NCBI GenBank assembly: GCA_963589005.1
Contig: CAVAJR010000004.1
Span: 1 to 64,000, forward strand
DNA from: RGIG5612 sp963589005
Lineage (GTDB): Bacteria; Bacillota; Clostridia; Lachnospirales; Lachnospiraceae
DNA length: 64,000 nucleotides
Direction of reading: 5' to 3'
The position numbers were made by a program, and so were the translations under genes. The first letter of the stretch is position 1, and each line of letters begins with the position of its first letter. Under the pieces are notes generated by a model. It worked only from the letters and a program-made list of their open reading frames with translations, did no database searches and was not told the origin of the DNA. Below are positions 44,222 to 54,084 of the stretch, in pieces.

Positions 44222-47200
44222 CTAGTTCCCCTTTACCTTATCCATATACATTTGTTCAAATGTCATTTCATCTACTAATATCTGCCTTGGCTTGGCACCA
44301 TTTTGCGGACCAACAGCGCCGAACTCCTCCAGCTGGTCAATTATTCTGGCAGCACGGTTAAATCCCAGGTTAAACCTTCTCTGAAGCATAGACGATGATG
44401 CCTTACCCATTTCAATGCACATCTTACCGGCCTCATAGAAACAGTCATCATATTTGCTTGAACCTTCATTTCCTGAATCCTCCGACGAGGTGCCCTCATC
44501 TGACTGGGAATTCTGGAATTTCTCTATTTCCTTAGATTCAGCCTCGAAGTAATTATGGTGATTATTGTCTATCAGGAAATCAACAGTCTCCTGGATCTCA
44601 TCATCTGACACGAAGGCTCCCTGCACTCTAAGAGGTTTTACATACCCGGTCGGATAGAACAGCATATCTCCGTTGCCCAGGAGCTTCTCAGCACCGGGCA
44701 TATCAATAATAGTTCTTGAATCTATCTGTGATGAAACAAGAAGTGCAACTCGTCCCGGAATATTGGCCTTAATAAGGCCTGTTACAACATCAACGGATGG
44801 TCTCTGTGTTGCTATAACAAGATGGATACCCGCAGCCCTGGCCAGCTGCGCCAGACGGCATATCAATGACTCCGCTTCCTTCTTGGCAACCATCATAAGA
44901 TCCGCCAACTCGTCTATAATGATCACGATCTGATTCATCTTGCGAGGATTAGGCTCACTCTTGCTGACAGTGCCCTTCTCCACCTTTTCATTATATGACT
45001 TAAAATCCCTTACGGCAGACATCTGCATACGCTGGTATCTGTTAGTCATCTCATTTACAGCCCATCTGAGTGTGCTTACAGCCTGTCCCGGATCTGTAAC
45101 TACATCCTTCATCAGGTGCGGAATTCCCTGATATATTCCGAATTCAACCTTCTTAGGATCGACTATGATAAGTCCCACCTCTGAAGGTTTAGCCCTGTAG
45201 AGGATAGTCATAAGGATAGTATTTAAAAACACAGATTTACCCGAACCTGTTGTACCTGCCACAAGAAGGTGCGGCATTTTGGCAATATCTGCGACAACTA
45301 CATTGCCCGAGATGTCCTTGCCTGCAGCAAATGCTATCTTAGACTTATGATTTATAAGTTCCTGTGATTCGAGAAGTTCTCTCATATATACAGTCTGGCG
45401 TATCTTATTAGGAATCTCTATACCTACCGCCTGGCGTCCCGGAATCGGCGCTTCTATTCTTATCTCGGTTACGCCCAGATTAAGCTTCAGATCATCTGCC
45501 AGTGATGTTATCTTGTTAACCCTGGTTCCTAACTCCGGCTGAAGCTCAAATCTTGTTACCGAAGGACCTGCCTGGATATTTACCACCTCTACATGAACTC
45601 CGAAATATTCAAGAGTATCCTTCAATTTCACCGCAATCTTGGCCAGCTCCTCATCTGATGTCCTGCTGCCTCTCTTAGGCCTTGACAGCAGTTCTATCGG
45701 AGGCGCAAAATATGCCAACTCGCCTACTGCACCGGCAGGAGTTTTCTGCACCTTCTCGTTCTTTGAATTGCATCCTGAAGCTGTTATGTCACGGTCATGT
45801 ACATCTGACTCGGCTTGCGCCGCACGTCTGGCAGCGATCTCACTCTTGCTCTCTTTAACCGGCTTGGCATCTCTGATTCTTCTGTTTACAGCTGCCTCCC
45901 TTACAGATGTGACTCTGGCCTCCTTACTGTCAAATTCCGGAATGTCATCCTTTTTTCTTGCCCTTGGCTCTGACAATGTATCATCTGGACCTAAATAGCT
46001 ATTCTCATCATTAAGGTCCATCATATCCTTAATTTCCATCTGCCTCAGAACCTTAAGCGGCCCGTTGGCATCTGCCAGATTCTCAGACTTAGGCGCCTGT
46101 TCATCAATAAATGTCGGAAGAGGCATTTGCTTATTTGCTGTGGACTTCTTCTTAGAACCTTCGTTTCTTCTTATCCGCCTGACCTCATCTTCATTCTCAG
46201 GAATCGGAAGCATGGCTGTATTACTGCTGATACCCCTTACCTTCTTGCCTGCTCTGACCAGATCAGCGCCATCTCTTGTAGGTGCAGCCTTCCTTGTCGT
46301 CCTTATAAGCTCAGTGGATTTTACCCTTCCTCTTCTGTTTTTTGTTCTTACGATCCGAATTACAGTACCATCGCTCGTATCCTCAATACATTCTCCGTAT
46401 TCATTATATATGCCCCTGCGGTTATGACGATCCCGCTCATCATAACTACCATCAATATCATGACGTCTTCTGTTTTGCGTTATTTCGTGATTTTCTTCCT
46501 GCTGTTCCTTGTATGAATACCTGCCACCTTTTCTTCGTTTCTGACTGTTCTCATAATATTCGTCATCATAATGTGACGGAGCCTTTTTTCTTGTTTTTTT
46601 ACTTATTTCCTCATCTTCATCGTCATCATCCTCGTCTTCATCTGTATAAAGGATCCCGGAAATGATATCCAGAATGAATTCCTCGGCTATAAAAAATATG
46701 CATACAAGCATTACGAGTACGGAAATAATAATTGCGCCCGTTTCGGAAAGAAGCATATACAGAAGAAGAGCGATAGCGCCGCCTATTATACCTCCGCCAT
46801 TATGGCCCTTAGCGCAGGTGTCAAAATACGACAGCACATCTCTGTTATTAAGCGACAACGATGATACAAGATGTGCAAATGTACACAAAAACAGGAATAA
46901 TATTACACCTGAGAATATATATCTGAACCTACTGCCTTCGAGGGAAGATACTATAAAAAGCATCAGAAGACCTATCGGGAAAACATATGCCATCGCACCA
47001 AATAAACCAAATTCGGCATATTTGATCCAACCGCCGACCTTGCCAAATACATCGAAGTTACACAATTCAAATATAAGCGCAAAAAATAAGCCCAGAATGA
47101 TTGCAGCAGTAAGACTGAGCCCTCTTCTTTTTTTTATATCTGCGACATTCTTCTGTGTATCCGTTTTTGAAGCTTTAGAAGCAGATCTGCCGGATGCATT

Positions 47201-47287
47201 TTGCTTTTTATTACGGCTCTTATCAATCTGTTTTTTATTATACTTCGTGGTAGTATTTGATTTTGAAGATGCTTTTCCCGATGCCAA
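44222..47287 (-). CDS. ftsK: FtsK/SpoIIIE-type DNA translocase
   Basis: The 1021-residue protein has a Lys/Ser-rich N terminus, four membrane helices (about 55-200), an acidic and Arg-rich linker (about 210-500), and a motor domain with GTTGSGKSVFLN, IIDELADLM and the C-terminal gamma winged helix 'SSMLQRRFNLGFNRAARIIDQLEEFG'. It pumps chromosomes through the closing septum and, in spore formers, into the forespore. The start is a TTG six bases after GGAGGGG; no ATG fits. The name spoIIIE is equally valid. Confidence 0.95.
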   Translation of the reverse strand: MASGKASSKSNTTTKYNKKQIDKSRNKKQNASGRSASKASKTDTQKNVADIKKRRGLSLTAAIILGLFFALIFELCNFDVFGKVGGWIKYAEFGLFGAMAYVFPIGLLMLFIVSSLEGSRFRYIFSGVILFLFLCTFAHLVSSLSLNNRDVLSYFDTCAKGHNGGGIIGGAIALLLYMLLSETGAIIISVLVMLVCIFFIAEEFILDIISGILYTDEDEDDDDEDEEISKKTRKKAPSHYDDEYYENSQKRRKGGRYSYKEQQEENHEITQNRRRHDIDGSYDERDRHNRRGIYNEYGECIEDTSDGTVIRIVRTKNRRGRVKSTELIRTTRKAAPTRDGADLVRAGKKVRGISSNTAMLPIPENEDEVRRIRRNEGSKKKSTANKQMPLPTFIDEQAPKSENLADANGPLKVLRQMEIKDMMDLNDENSYLGPDDTLSEPRARKKDDIPEFDSKEARVTSVREAAVNRRIRDAKPVKESKSEIAARRAAQAESDVHDRDITASGCNSKNEKVQKTPAGAVGELAYFAPPIELLSRPKRGSRTSDEELAKIAVKLKDTLEYFGVHVEVVNIQAGPSVTRFELQPELGTRVNKITSLADDLKLNLGVTEIRIEAPIPGRQAVGIEIPNKIRQTVYMRELLESQELINHKSKIAFAAGKDISGNVVVADIAKMPHLLVAGTTGSGKSVFLNTILMTILYRAKPSEVGLIIVDPKKVEFGIYQGIPHLMKDVVTDPGQAVSTLRWAVNEMTNRYQRMQMSAVRDFKSYNEKVEKGTVSKSEPNPRKMNQIVIIIDELADLMMVAKKEAESLICRLAQLARAAGIHLVIATQRPSVDVVTGLIKANIPGRVALLVSSQIDSRTIIDMPGAEKLLGNGDMLFYPTGYVKPLRVQGAFVSDDEIQETVDFLIDNNHHNYFEAESKEIEKFQNSQSDEGTSSEDSGNEGSSKYDDCFYEAGKMCIEMGKASSSMLQRRFNLGFNRAARIIDQLEEFGAVGPQNGAKPRQILVDEMTFEQMYMDKVKGN

Positions 47288-47590
47288 ATGTCCCCTCCAA
47301 AACGTTTCATTTATTTCATTGCTAGAAATATTAGTTTACTATCTTTTTCTGTTATCTTCAACTGTCAGCCGGTGCAACTTTTATGCTTTTATGGTCTGTG
47401 TCGGCTATACATTAAAGACCGATTCTTTGACGGTGGTGTCAATTGAGGCTTAACTGTAACGCCTATGTTAACTCATGCTATGTATATCTTTTTTGTTACT
47501 GCCTCCCTGCAAGAGCTTTCTATACGAAGCTTGTCATTTTAAAATTTAATGCTATAGTTAACTAAATCGTTATCGTGAAGATTTTAAGTA
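47288..47590. other. Gene-free gap between divergent ftsK and ABC genes
   Basis: Nothing gene-like was found. The segment should hold the ftsK promoter and ends at intergenic repeat copy C. The 110 bases after that repeat lead to the ABC transporter start and probably hold its promoter; no firm -35/-10 pair was chosen. Confidence 0.5.
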
Positions 47591-47690
47591 TCTGCCGTGT
47601 CTAAGAGGCACAGCTGCCGTCTGAAATCAATCAACGCAGACAATTTCAAACAATGGTTGCAGCGCTAAGTTCATGGCATTGCAGCAGAAC
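47591..47690 (+). repeat. ERIC-like intergenic palindrome, copy C
   Basis: GTGTCT-AAG-AGGCAC forms a first stem (47597-47611). Then GAAAT (47623-47627) pairs with ATTTC (47643-47647) around a loop CAATCAACGCAGACA, where copies A and E have AAAAC/GTTTT, a compensating change. CAATC (47628) to TTCATGGCA (ending 47678) aligns without gaps over 51 bases with copies A and B. Outer TGCCGTG and CATGGCA also pair. Confidence 0.7.
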
Positions 47691-47803
47691 ACATTTTATT
47701 TTATTAAAGCAATCTATCATAGCTGTTTACGCAGCCACAGCAAACCATATTTATCTGCAGACACTGCATGTGTCTTATAATTATTTAGAAGGGACAATTA
47801 TAC

Positions 47804-48505
47804 ATGTCATATATTGAATTTAGAGATGTTTACAAAATCTACAAATCGGGATCTAACGAGATCCATGCACTGGACGGTATGAGCTTTACGATAGAACAAG
47901 GAGAACTGTGCGTTATAGTCGGTCACTCAGGTGCCGGCAAAACTACTCTTCTTAATATCCTGGGCGGAATGGATATTGCGTCATCAGGGCTGGTAACACT
48001 GGACGGTCGTGATATTACTAAGCTTAACTCTAGGCAGCTTACTGAATTCAGACGAAACGATGTAGGTTTCGTATTTCAATTTTACAATCTGGTTCAAAAT
48101 CTTACTGCACTTGAAAATGTCGAGCTGGCATCTGAAATATGTAAGGACAGCCTAGATGCTGCTTCGGTTTTAGGCGATGTGGGCCTATCAGAAAGGCTTA
48201 ATAATTTCCCGGGGCAATTATCCGGCGGAGAACAGCAGCGTGTATCTATTGCCCGCGCTATTGCCAAGAACCCTAAGATGATCTTATGTGACGAGCCTAC
48301 CGGAGCTCTTGACTACAATACAGGCAAGGCTGTCTTAAAACTGCTTCAGGATATTTGCAAGAGCACAGGCAAAACGGTTGTAATTATTACTCATAACAGT
48401 GCGCTCACCCAGATAGCCAACAGGGTTATAAGAGTAAGAAGCGGCAAGGCCATCTCCAATGAAGTTAATGCTTCACCAATGCCAGTAGATGAGATTGAAT
48501 GGTAA
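47804..48505 (+). CDS. ABC transporter ATPase, LolD/MacB type
   Basis: The 233-residue subunit has Walker A GHSGAGKTTLLN, a Q loop in FVFQFYNL, signature LSGGEQQRVSIARAI, Walker B MILCDEPTGALD and the switch His in VVIITHNS. This subclass drives FtsX-type permeases and usually moves lipoproteins, peptides or cell-wall hydrolase signals. The permease start lies 16 bases after its stop. No two-component system is adjacent, unlike bacitracin-resistance modules. Confidence 0.93.
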   Translation: MSYIEFRDVYKIYKSGSNEIHALDGMSFTIEQGELCVIVGHSGAGKTTLLNILGGMDIASSGLVTLDGRDITKLNSRQLTEFRRNDVGFVFQFYNLVQNLTALENVELASEICKDSLDAASVLGDVGLSERLNNFPGQLSGGEQQRVSIARAIAKNPKMILCDEPTGALDYNTGKAVLKLLQDICKSTGKTVVIITHNSALTQIANRVIRVRSGKAISNEVNASPMPVDEIEW

Positions 48506-48521
48506 AACAGTAGGAAATCAT

Positions 48522-51299
48522 ATGAAAATTACAAGAATAAAAAATATAGCACGAGGCATAAAAAGCAGCCTTAACAGATTTTTATCCATAATGTTCATAG
48601 TCGCACTTGGTGCCGGTTTCATGGCAGGTCTCGCTGCTGCATCACCGGATATGTACGATACGGCAGATGAATATATTGATAATTATAATCTCTACGATAT
48701 AGACATAAAATCATCCATAGGTCTTACTGATGATGACATAGAGTCTGTAAAAGCACTGGATATCGCAGATCAGCTCCAGGGTTCAGTAGTATTTGACATG
48801 GTATTAAATCAGGCAAACGGCTCAGACTTTACTTCAAGGGTATATGGCATTCTTGATGATAATTCAGATACGCAGATCAACAAGCTTAATCTCATTGAAG
48901 GACGGCTCCCTGAAAATGATTCTGAATGTATAATTGAATCCGTATTTGGCAAATACTCAGGCGAGGGCGTTGCTGTCGGCGATACCCTTACGCTATCTGA
49001 AGCTAATACAAATTATGACACACTGGAAGAATATATGTCGGACACCACCCTTACGGTCGTAGGCATATGCCAAAGCCCTCTATGCATATCTGTTGAAGGC
49101 GATTCGTCAAATATCGGTTCCGGAACCATAAATCTTAACGTTTATACGAGAAGATCTGCCTTTACCTGCGATTTTTATACAGATATTTTTATAGCTGTCC
49201 TGGGAGCACGGCAATTAAATACATTTGAAGATGAATATAATGATCTGATCTCTGATACAAGTGACGAAATAAAATCCATATCTGACGAAAGAATATCACT
49301 AAGAGCAGATGAGCTGAAAGCCTCTGTGCAAGATACTATTGATGAATTAAATCAGCTTATTGATACTATAAGTTCTGTTGTTAATATCCAGAATCCTCAG
49401 GCAAATGCTCAGACATCAAATACGAATAATACCGAGGAACTCTCGAATATTCTCATTAATTCCGGCAGCGCACTTTCTGCCGAGCTTAATAATGAGATCA
49501 GCACAGCTGATCTCTCGGATTATGAAGACACAGCACAGCTGGTCGCAAGCCTGGAGGAACAATTAAATGATGCCAATGACTACCTGGACAGCATTGATAA
49601 TGCTGCATGGATGATAAGAACGCGGGATGATCTTACAGGATATAACAGTTACTCAAGCAATGTGGGTAAGGTTTCAGCCCTTGCCAAAATCTTTCCTGTA
49701 TTTTTCTTTGTCGTAGCACTTCTTGTGGCCCTTACTACCATGTCACGCCTGATTGAAGAAAAGAGACTTCAGATAGGAACGCTTAAAGCCCTCGGATATA
49801 CAAACGGACAGATAATTTTTGAATATATGTTATTCAGCATCAGCGCCTCTGTACTGGGATGTATACTGGGATTTGGCATAGGATTCAGGATCTTTCCTTA
49901 TGCCATCAGTTCGGCTTATTCCATGATGTACACTTTGCCGGCCATCTCTACGCCTATACGCTGGAATATCATATCCTGGGTCGCACCTGTTACTATTGTA
50001 AGCATAGTTCTTGCGACTCTGTGGTCCTGTTGGAACGAATTTCGTTCCATGCCTGCAACATTGATGCTTCCGAAATCTCCCGCTCCCGGCAAACGCATCT
50101 GGCTGGAGCATATAGGCTTTATATGGCGCAGAATGTCATTTACCCACAAGGTCACTGCCCGTAATCTGTTTCGCTATAAAAAGCGTTTCATCATGACCAT
50201 CATAGGAGTTGCAGGATGCTCAGCTCTGCTTCTTACGGGCTTCGGTGTCAGAGATTCTGTAAATGACATTGTAGACAAGCAATATGGTCAGATCGATAAG
50301 TATGATCTGATATTCGTTATGGACGAGGAGGAAGCCTTATCAGAAGATGCCTCTCTTATTGAGGCTGTTAACGACAAAAATCTTATAAGTGAATATATGA
50401 GTGCTTCACAGGAAACCGGAAAGGTATACTGTGAAAAAGAAAATCAGGAGATCAATATCTTCGTTCCGCAGGATATGGAAGCTTTCACGGATTTTATAAC
50501 ACTGAGAACTCGAAAAGATCATACGGATCTCAGTCTTTCAGACGGCAGCATTATTCTTACAGAAAAGCTGTGCGAAGAAATGGGAATAAATATCGGCGAC
50601 AGTGTAACTCTTGAGGATTCAGAAGGTCACCAGGCAGCGGTTGTTGTCTCTGCAATTGCCGAAAACTATGTGTCTTCATTTGCATATTTAACACCCCAGA
50701 CTTACCTTGAATGCTTCTCAGCTGAGCCCGAATATACCAGTTTGTTATGCAAATTGGCAGCAGACGACAATTCAGCTGCAGAAACAGTGCTCGAATTGTC
50801 AGATAAGGCAACTTCTGAGATCATGGCAAGTTCTCATATATTGTATGGTCGTTCGGTTGCAAGTCTTAAGGATACATTTTCTGACAGTATCCGGAGCATA
50901 AATGGCGTTATATACGTCCTTATTATAGCTGCTGGTCTTCTATGCATAGTCGTACTCTACAATCTTATAAATGTAAATATCTGCGAACGCAGGAAGGAAC
51001 TGGCGACATTACGGGTACTGGGATTTTATAAATCAGAGACGCAGAATTACATCTTCAGGGAAACCAATATATTAAGCTTTCTGGGCGCTCTGGCGGGACT
51101 TATATTGGGAATATGGCTTCATAGTGTTGTTGTAAAAACAATCGAAGTAAATCATATTATGTTCGGCCGAGATATCAAGCCATTAAGCTATCTTATATCC
51201 CTTGCCATTTCTGTTATATTTACACTTCTTGTAGACCTTATTATGAAACGACCTATTAACAAAACTGATATGGTCGAGGCCATGAAGGCAAATGACTAG
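48522..51299 (+). CDS. FtsX-family ABC transporter permease, large two-module type
   Basis: The 925-residue permease begins MKITRIKNIARGIKSSLNRF at the ATG with AGGAA seven bases upstream; the extra upstream codons overlap the ATPase gene and have no site. One N-terminal helix is followed by a large extracytoplasmic region (about 55-380) with a coiled-coil-like acidic part, three helices of a first FtsX domain (about 390-500), a second extracytoplasmic part (about 560-780) and a C-terminal FtsX domain with the ELATLRVLGFYKSET motif. A MacB-like mechanotransmission role or peptide export is the likely function. Confidence 0.9.
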   Translation: MKITRIKNIARGIKSSLNRFLSIMFIVALGAGFMAGLAAASPDMYDTADEYIDNYNLYDIDIKSSIGLTDDDIESVKALDIADQLQGSVVFDMVLNQANGSDFTSRVYGILDDNSDTQINKLNLIEGRLPENDSECIIESVFGKYSGEGVAVGDTLTLSEANTNYDTLEEYMSDTTLTVVGICQSPLCISVEGDSSNIGSGTINLNVYTRRSAFTCDFYTDIFIAVLGARQLNTFEDEYNDLISDTSDEIKSISDERISLRADELKASVQDTIDELNQLIDTISSVVNIQNPQANAQTSNTNNTEELSNILINSGSALSAELNNEISTADLSDYEDTAQLVASLEEQLNDANDYLDSIDNAAWMIRTRDDLTGYNSYSSNVGKVSALAKIFPVFFFVVALLVALTTMSRLIEEKRLQIGTLKALGYTNGQIIFEYMLFSISASVLGCILGFGIGFRIFPYAISSAYSMMYTLPAISTPIRWNIISWVAPVTIVSIVLATLWSCWNEFRSMPATLMLPKSPAPGKRIWLEHIGFIWRRMSFTHKVTARNLFRYKKRFIMTIIGVAGCSALLLTGFGVRDSVNDIVDKQYGQIDKYDLIFVMDEEEALSEDASLIEAVNDKNLISEYMSASQETGKVYCEKENQEINIFVPQDMEAFTDFITLRTRKDHTDLSLSDGSIILTEKLCEEMGINIGDSVTLEDSEGHQAAVVVSAIAENYVSSFAYLTPQTYLECFSAEPEYTSLLCKLAADDNSAAETVLELSDKATSEIMASSHILYGRSVASLKDTFSDSIRSINGVIYVLIIAAGLLCIVVLYNLINVNICERRKELATLRVLGFYKSETQNYIFRETNILSFLGALAGLILGIWLHSVVVKTIEVNHIMFGRDIKPLSYLISLAISVIFTLLVDLIMKRPINKTDMVEAMKAND

Positions 51300-51313
51300 A
51301 GAGAACATATAAG

Positions 51314-51376
51314 GACCTGTGAGTTACTGCAAGAAAACGCCTTCGCTGATTGTTTTCTCGCAATAACTCGCAGGTC
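51314..51376. repeat. Hairpin sharing the repeat-family loop, copy E
   Basis: Arms 51314-51338 and 51352-51376 pair over 25 positions with three mismatched or wobble pairs. Read on the minus strand, the stem closes AAAAC/GTTTT around the 13-base loop AATCAGCGAAGGC, which is almost the loop of copy A (AATCAGCACAGAC). It lies between the convergent permease and pnp genes and may stop the permease transcript. Confidence 0.65.
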
Positions 51377-51399
51377 AGATAGATCATCACTAATGTAAT

Positions 51400-51465
51400 G
51401 TGCCGGAACGGCATCAGATTCTGTAAGAAAACAATCTTCCAGCAATATCGACTCCGTTCCGGCAC
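51400..51465. terminator. Second hairpin between the permease and pnp
   Basis: GTGCCGGAACGG (51400-51411) and CCGTTCCGGCAC (51454-51465) pair perfectly over 12 bp. The long loop contains AGAAAACAATC, also found at the loop side of copy E. The stem begins 28 bases after the pnp stop on the minus strand, so it probably ends pnp, though no T tract follows closely. Confidence 0.5.
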
Positions 51466-51492
51466 GAATATTTATAGTATTTTATTTATGGT

Positions 51493-53628
51493 CTATGCTT
51501 CCTCTGCAGCAGCTTTCTTGTTTGCATTGTCATCCTTAGCATCCTTGATGCTGAAGCTTACACGGCCCATCTTGTCAGGTCCCATGCATTTAGCCTTAAC
51601 GACATCACCAAGAGTAAGCACATCTTCAACGCATTTGATTCTCTCCTTAGCGATCTTAGAGATATGAACCATACCTTCCTTGCCAGGGGCAAATTCAAGA
51701 AATGCACCGAATTCCTTGATCGATACAACCTTGCCTTCATAGATCTTGCCTTCTTCGAAGTCTGAAACGATTGTATTGATCATCTCTTTAGCTTCTTCAA
51801 GTTTAGCCTTATCTACTCCGCAGATTGAAACCATTCCGCTGTCATCTATATCAATCTTGACGCCTGTTCTGGCAATGATCTCGTTAATAACCTTGCCCTG
51901 CTTACCAACAACCTCACCGATCTTCTCAGGATCGATCTGAATGCTGATGATCTTAGGAGCATATACACTTAACTCCTTACGAGGTTCTGCGATTACAGGC
52001 ATCATAACCTCATGAAGGATGTAAGTTCTGGCCTGTTTAGCTCTTGCAATAGCGCCCTCTACGATTTCCCTTGTAAGACCATGGATCTTGATATCCATCT
52101 GAATAGCTGTGATACCTACATCTGTACCTGCAACCTTGAAATCCATATCTCCGAAGAAGTCCTCAAGTCCCTGGATATCTGTAAGAATCAGATAATCATC
52201 ATCTGTCTCACCCGTAACAAGACCGCATGAAATTCCGGCAACCGGTCTCTTGATCGGAACGCCGGCAGCCATCAGTGAGAGTGTTGATGCGCAAACTGAT
52301 GCCTGGCTTGTTGAACCATTGGACTCAAATGTTTCTGATACAAGACGCAGTGCATAAGGGAACTCTGTTTCTGACGGGATTACAGGAAGCAATGCTCTCT
52401 CTGCAAGTGCACCATGTCCGATCTCCCTTCGTCCAGGTGATCTGTTCGGTTTAGCTTCACCAACTGAATAACCCGGGAAGTTGTACTGATGCATATATCG
52501 TTTGCTTACCACATTCTCATCAAGTCCATCTATCTTCTGAGCATCAGACAAAGGTCCTAATGTAGTAGCTGTCATGATCTGTGTCTGACCTCTTGTAAAC
52601 ATACCTGAACCATGTGTTCTAGGAAGAATATCTACCTCTGCCGATAAAGGTCTGATCTGGTCAATAGCACGGCCATCAGGGCGCTTGTGATCCTTCAGGA
52701 TCATCTTGCGGACTGTCTTCTTCTGATATGCATAAACAGCTTCATCAATATAAGGAATGTAATCCTCATGCTCTTCTGCAAACTTCTCATTGAGCATATC
52801 CTTGATTGCAGAAATGTTAGCATCTCTTATCTGCTTTTCATCAGCAAATACGGCCTTTTCCATTTCATCCTGAGGAACGAGTTCAACAATTGCAGCTGTT
52901 ACTTCTTCAGGAATGATATGTCTCTCATATTCATGTTTTTCCTTACCTACTTCAGCAATTATCTGTGCGAAGAACTTGTTGACCTCACAGTTCATTTCAT
53001 GAGCCTTGTAGATGGCCTCAATCATCTTATCTTCAGGAACTTCCTTAGCTCCGGCCTCGATCATGATAACCTTCTCAGGTGTAGACGCTACTGTAAGCGT
53101 AAGATCAGTTGCCTGTTTCTGAGCCTCTGTCGGATTGTATACCAGCTCTCCGTCTACGAGTCCCATCTGAGTCATGGCAACAGGACCGTCAAACGGGATA
53201 TCTGAAATGCATGTGGCAAGTGCAGATCCTAACATTGCTGTAAGTTCCGGAGAACAGTCAGGATCAACGCTCATTACAAGATTATTTAAAACCACATCAT
53301 TTCTGTAATCCTTAGGAAACAGCGGACGCATAGGTCTGTCAATAACACGACTTGTTAAGATAGCATTTTCTGACGGGCGTCCTTCTCTTCTGGTAAATCC
53401 TCCCGGTATCTTGCCGACAGAATACATTTTTTCTTCAAAATCCACACTCAGAGGGAAGAAATCAATTCCGTCTCTTGGCTTCTCAGATGCAGTTGCAGTG
53501 GAAAGTACAACTGTATCTCCATAATGCAGGAGTACAGCTCCGTTAGCCTGTGCAGCAACACGTCCTATATCTGCACGCAATGTTCTTCCTGCCAGCTGCA
53601 TTTCAAATGTTTTAAATTCTTTACTCAT
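51493..53628 (-). CDS. pnp: Polynucleotide phosphorylase
   Basis: The 711-residue enzyme degrades RNA from the 3' end using phosphate. Two RNase PH domains with FTRREGRPSE and the catalytic GDMDFKVAGTD region, a KH domain with GKQGKVINEI and a C-terminal S1 domain ending IKDAKDD are in the standard order. AAGGAG precedes the ATG. It follows rpsO, as in most bacteria, with a paired stem between them. Confidence 0.97.
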   Translation of the reverse strand: MSKEFKTFEMQLAGRTLRADIGRVAAQANGAVLLHYGDTVVLSTATASEKPRDGIDFFPLSVDFEEKMYSVGKIPGGFTRREGRPSENAILTSRVIDRPMRPLFPKDYRNDVVLNNLVMSVDPDCSPELTAMLGSALATCISDIPFDGPVAMTQMGLVDGELVYNPTEAQKQATDLTLTVASTPEKVIMIEAGAKEVPEDKMIEAIYKAHEMNCEVNKFFAQIIAEVGKEKHEYERHIIPEEVTAAIVELVPQDEMEKAVFADEKQIRDANISAIKDMLNEKFAEEHEDYIPYIDEAVYAYQKKTVRKMILKDHKRPDGRAIDQIRPLSAEVDILPRTHGSGMFTRGQTQIMTATTLGPLSDAQKIDGLDENVVSKRYMHQYNFPGYSVGEAKPNRSPGRREIGHGALAERALLPVIPSETEFPYALRLVSETFESNGSTSQASVCASTLSLMAAGVPIKRPVAGISCGLVTGETDDDYLILTDIQGLEDFFGDMDFKVAGTDVGITAIQMDIKIHGLTREIVEGAIARAKQARTYILHEVMMPVIAEPRKELSVYAPKIISIQIDPEKIGEVVGKQGKVINEIIARTGVKIDIDDSGMVSICGVDKAKLEEAKEMINTIVSDFEEGKIYEGKVVSIKEFGAFLEFAPGKEGMVHISKIAKERIKCVEDVLTLGDVVKAKCMGPDKMGRVSFSIKDAKDDNANKKAAAEEA

Positions 53629-53673
53629 TATTCTCTCCTTCTTCTACTTCTTGGCGATTGCCACAATATACAA

Positions 53674-53706
53674 ACAGACTTTAAGGAAATATTCCCTAAA
53701 GCCTGT
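53674..53706 (-). promoter_or_regulatory. Stem between rpsO and pnp
   Basis: On the minus strand ACAGGCTTTAGGGAAT pairs along its full length with ATTTCCTTAAAGTCTGT, using two G-U pairs, then runs into TTGTATATTG. In E. coli the same gap holds an attenuator and an RNase III site that control pnp. This stem could do either job here; which one is not shown. Confidence 0.6.
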
Positions 53707-53717
53707 TAAAAAATCAA

Positions 53718-53984
53718 TTATTTTCTGATTCCTAATTTCTCGATTAACTGACGATAGCCCTCGATATCTCTCTTCTTCATGTAGTCAAGAAGACCTCTTC
53801 TTCTACCTACCATCTTAAGAAGACCTCTTCTTGAATGGTGATCCTTAGGATGAGTCTTAAGATGCTCTGTAAGCTCCTTGATTCTGTATGACAGGATAGC
53901 AACCTGTACCTCAACGCAGCCTGTGTCTGCCTCATTCTTGCCATATTCCTTGGCAAGCTGAGCCTTGATTTCTGATGTGATCAT
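53718..53984 (-). CDS. rpsO: Ribosomal protein S15
   Basis: The 88-residue protein has the S15 helices and the GLLKMVGRRRGLLDYMKKRD signature near residues 52-71. It binds the central domain of 16S rRNA early in 30S assembly. The start MITSEIKAQLAKEYG has AGGAGG nine bases upstream; a further 32 in-frame codons overlie the leader and are not protein-like. Length is the normal one. Confidence 0.98.
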   Translation of the reverse strand: MITSEIKAQLAKEYGKNEADTGCVEVQVAILSYRIKELTEHLKTHPKDHHSRRGLLKMVGRRRGLLDYMKKRDIEGYRQLIEKLGIRK

Positions 53985-53994
53985 AATAAATATC

Positions 53995-54065
53995 CTCCTG
54001 TAATATAATCGCCTGCAACCGAAAAGAGGTCGGAGTGTCCTGCCTTTAAGTTGCGGCTCACAACC
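53995..54065 (-). promoter_or_regulatory. Putative S15 autoregulatory leader
   Basis: The roughly 80-base rpsO leader folds into GTTG-TGAGCCG-CAAC and further stems built on GGCAGGACAC and CCGACCTCTTTTCGG just before the ribosome site. S15 leaders in other bacteria imitate the 16S three-way junction and let S15 repress itself. The position is right, but the family match was made by eye. Confidence 0.4.
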
Positions 54066-54084
54066 GTTGGATTTTATCAAAAAA

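Noticed and set aside
46662..47453. A 263-codon open frame on the plus strand opposite the ftsK N terminus
   Set aside because: It is antisense to a well-supported ftsK coding region, has no ribosome site and a composition typical of a shadow frame.
52687..53205. A 172-codon plus-strand frame inside pnp
   Set aside because: Shadow of the pnp reading frame; rich in Leu, Cys and Phe with no domain or start signal.
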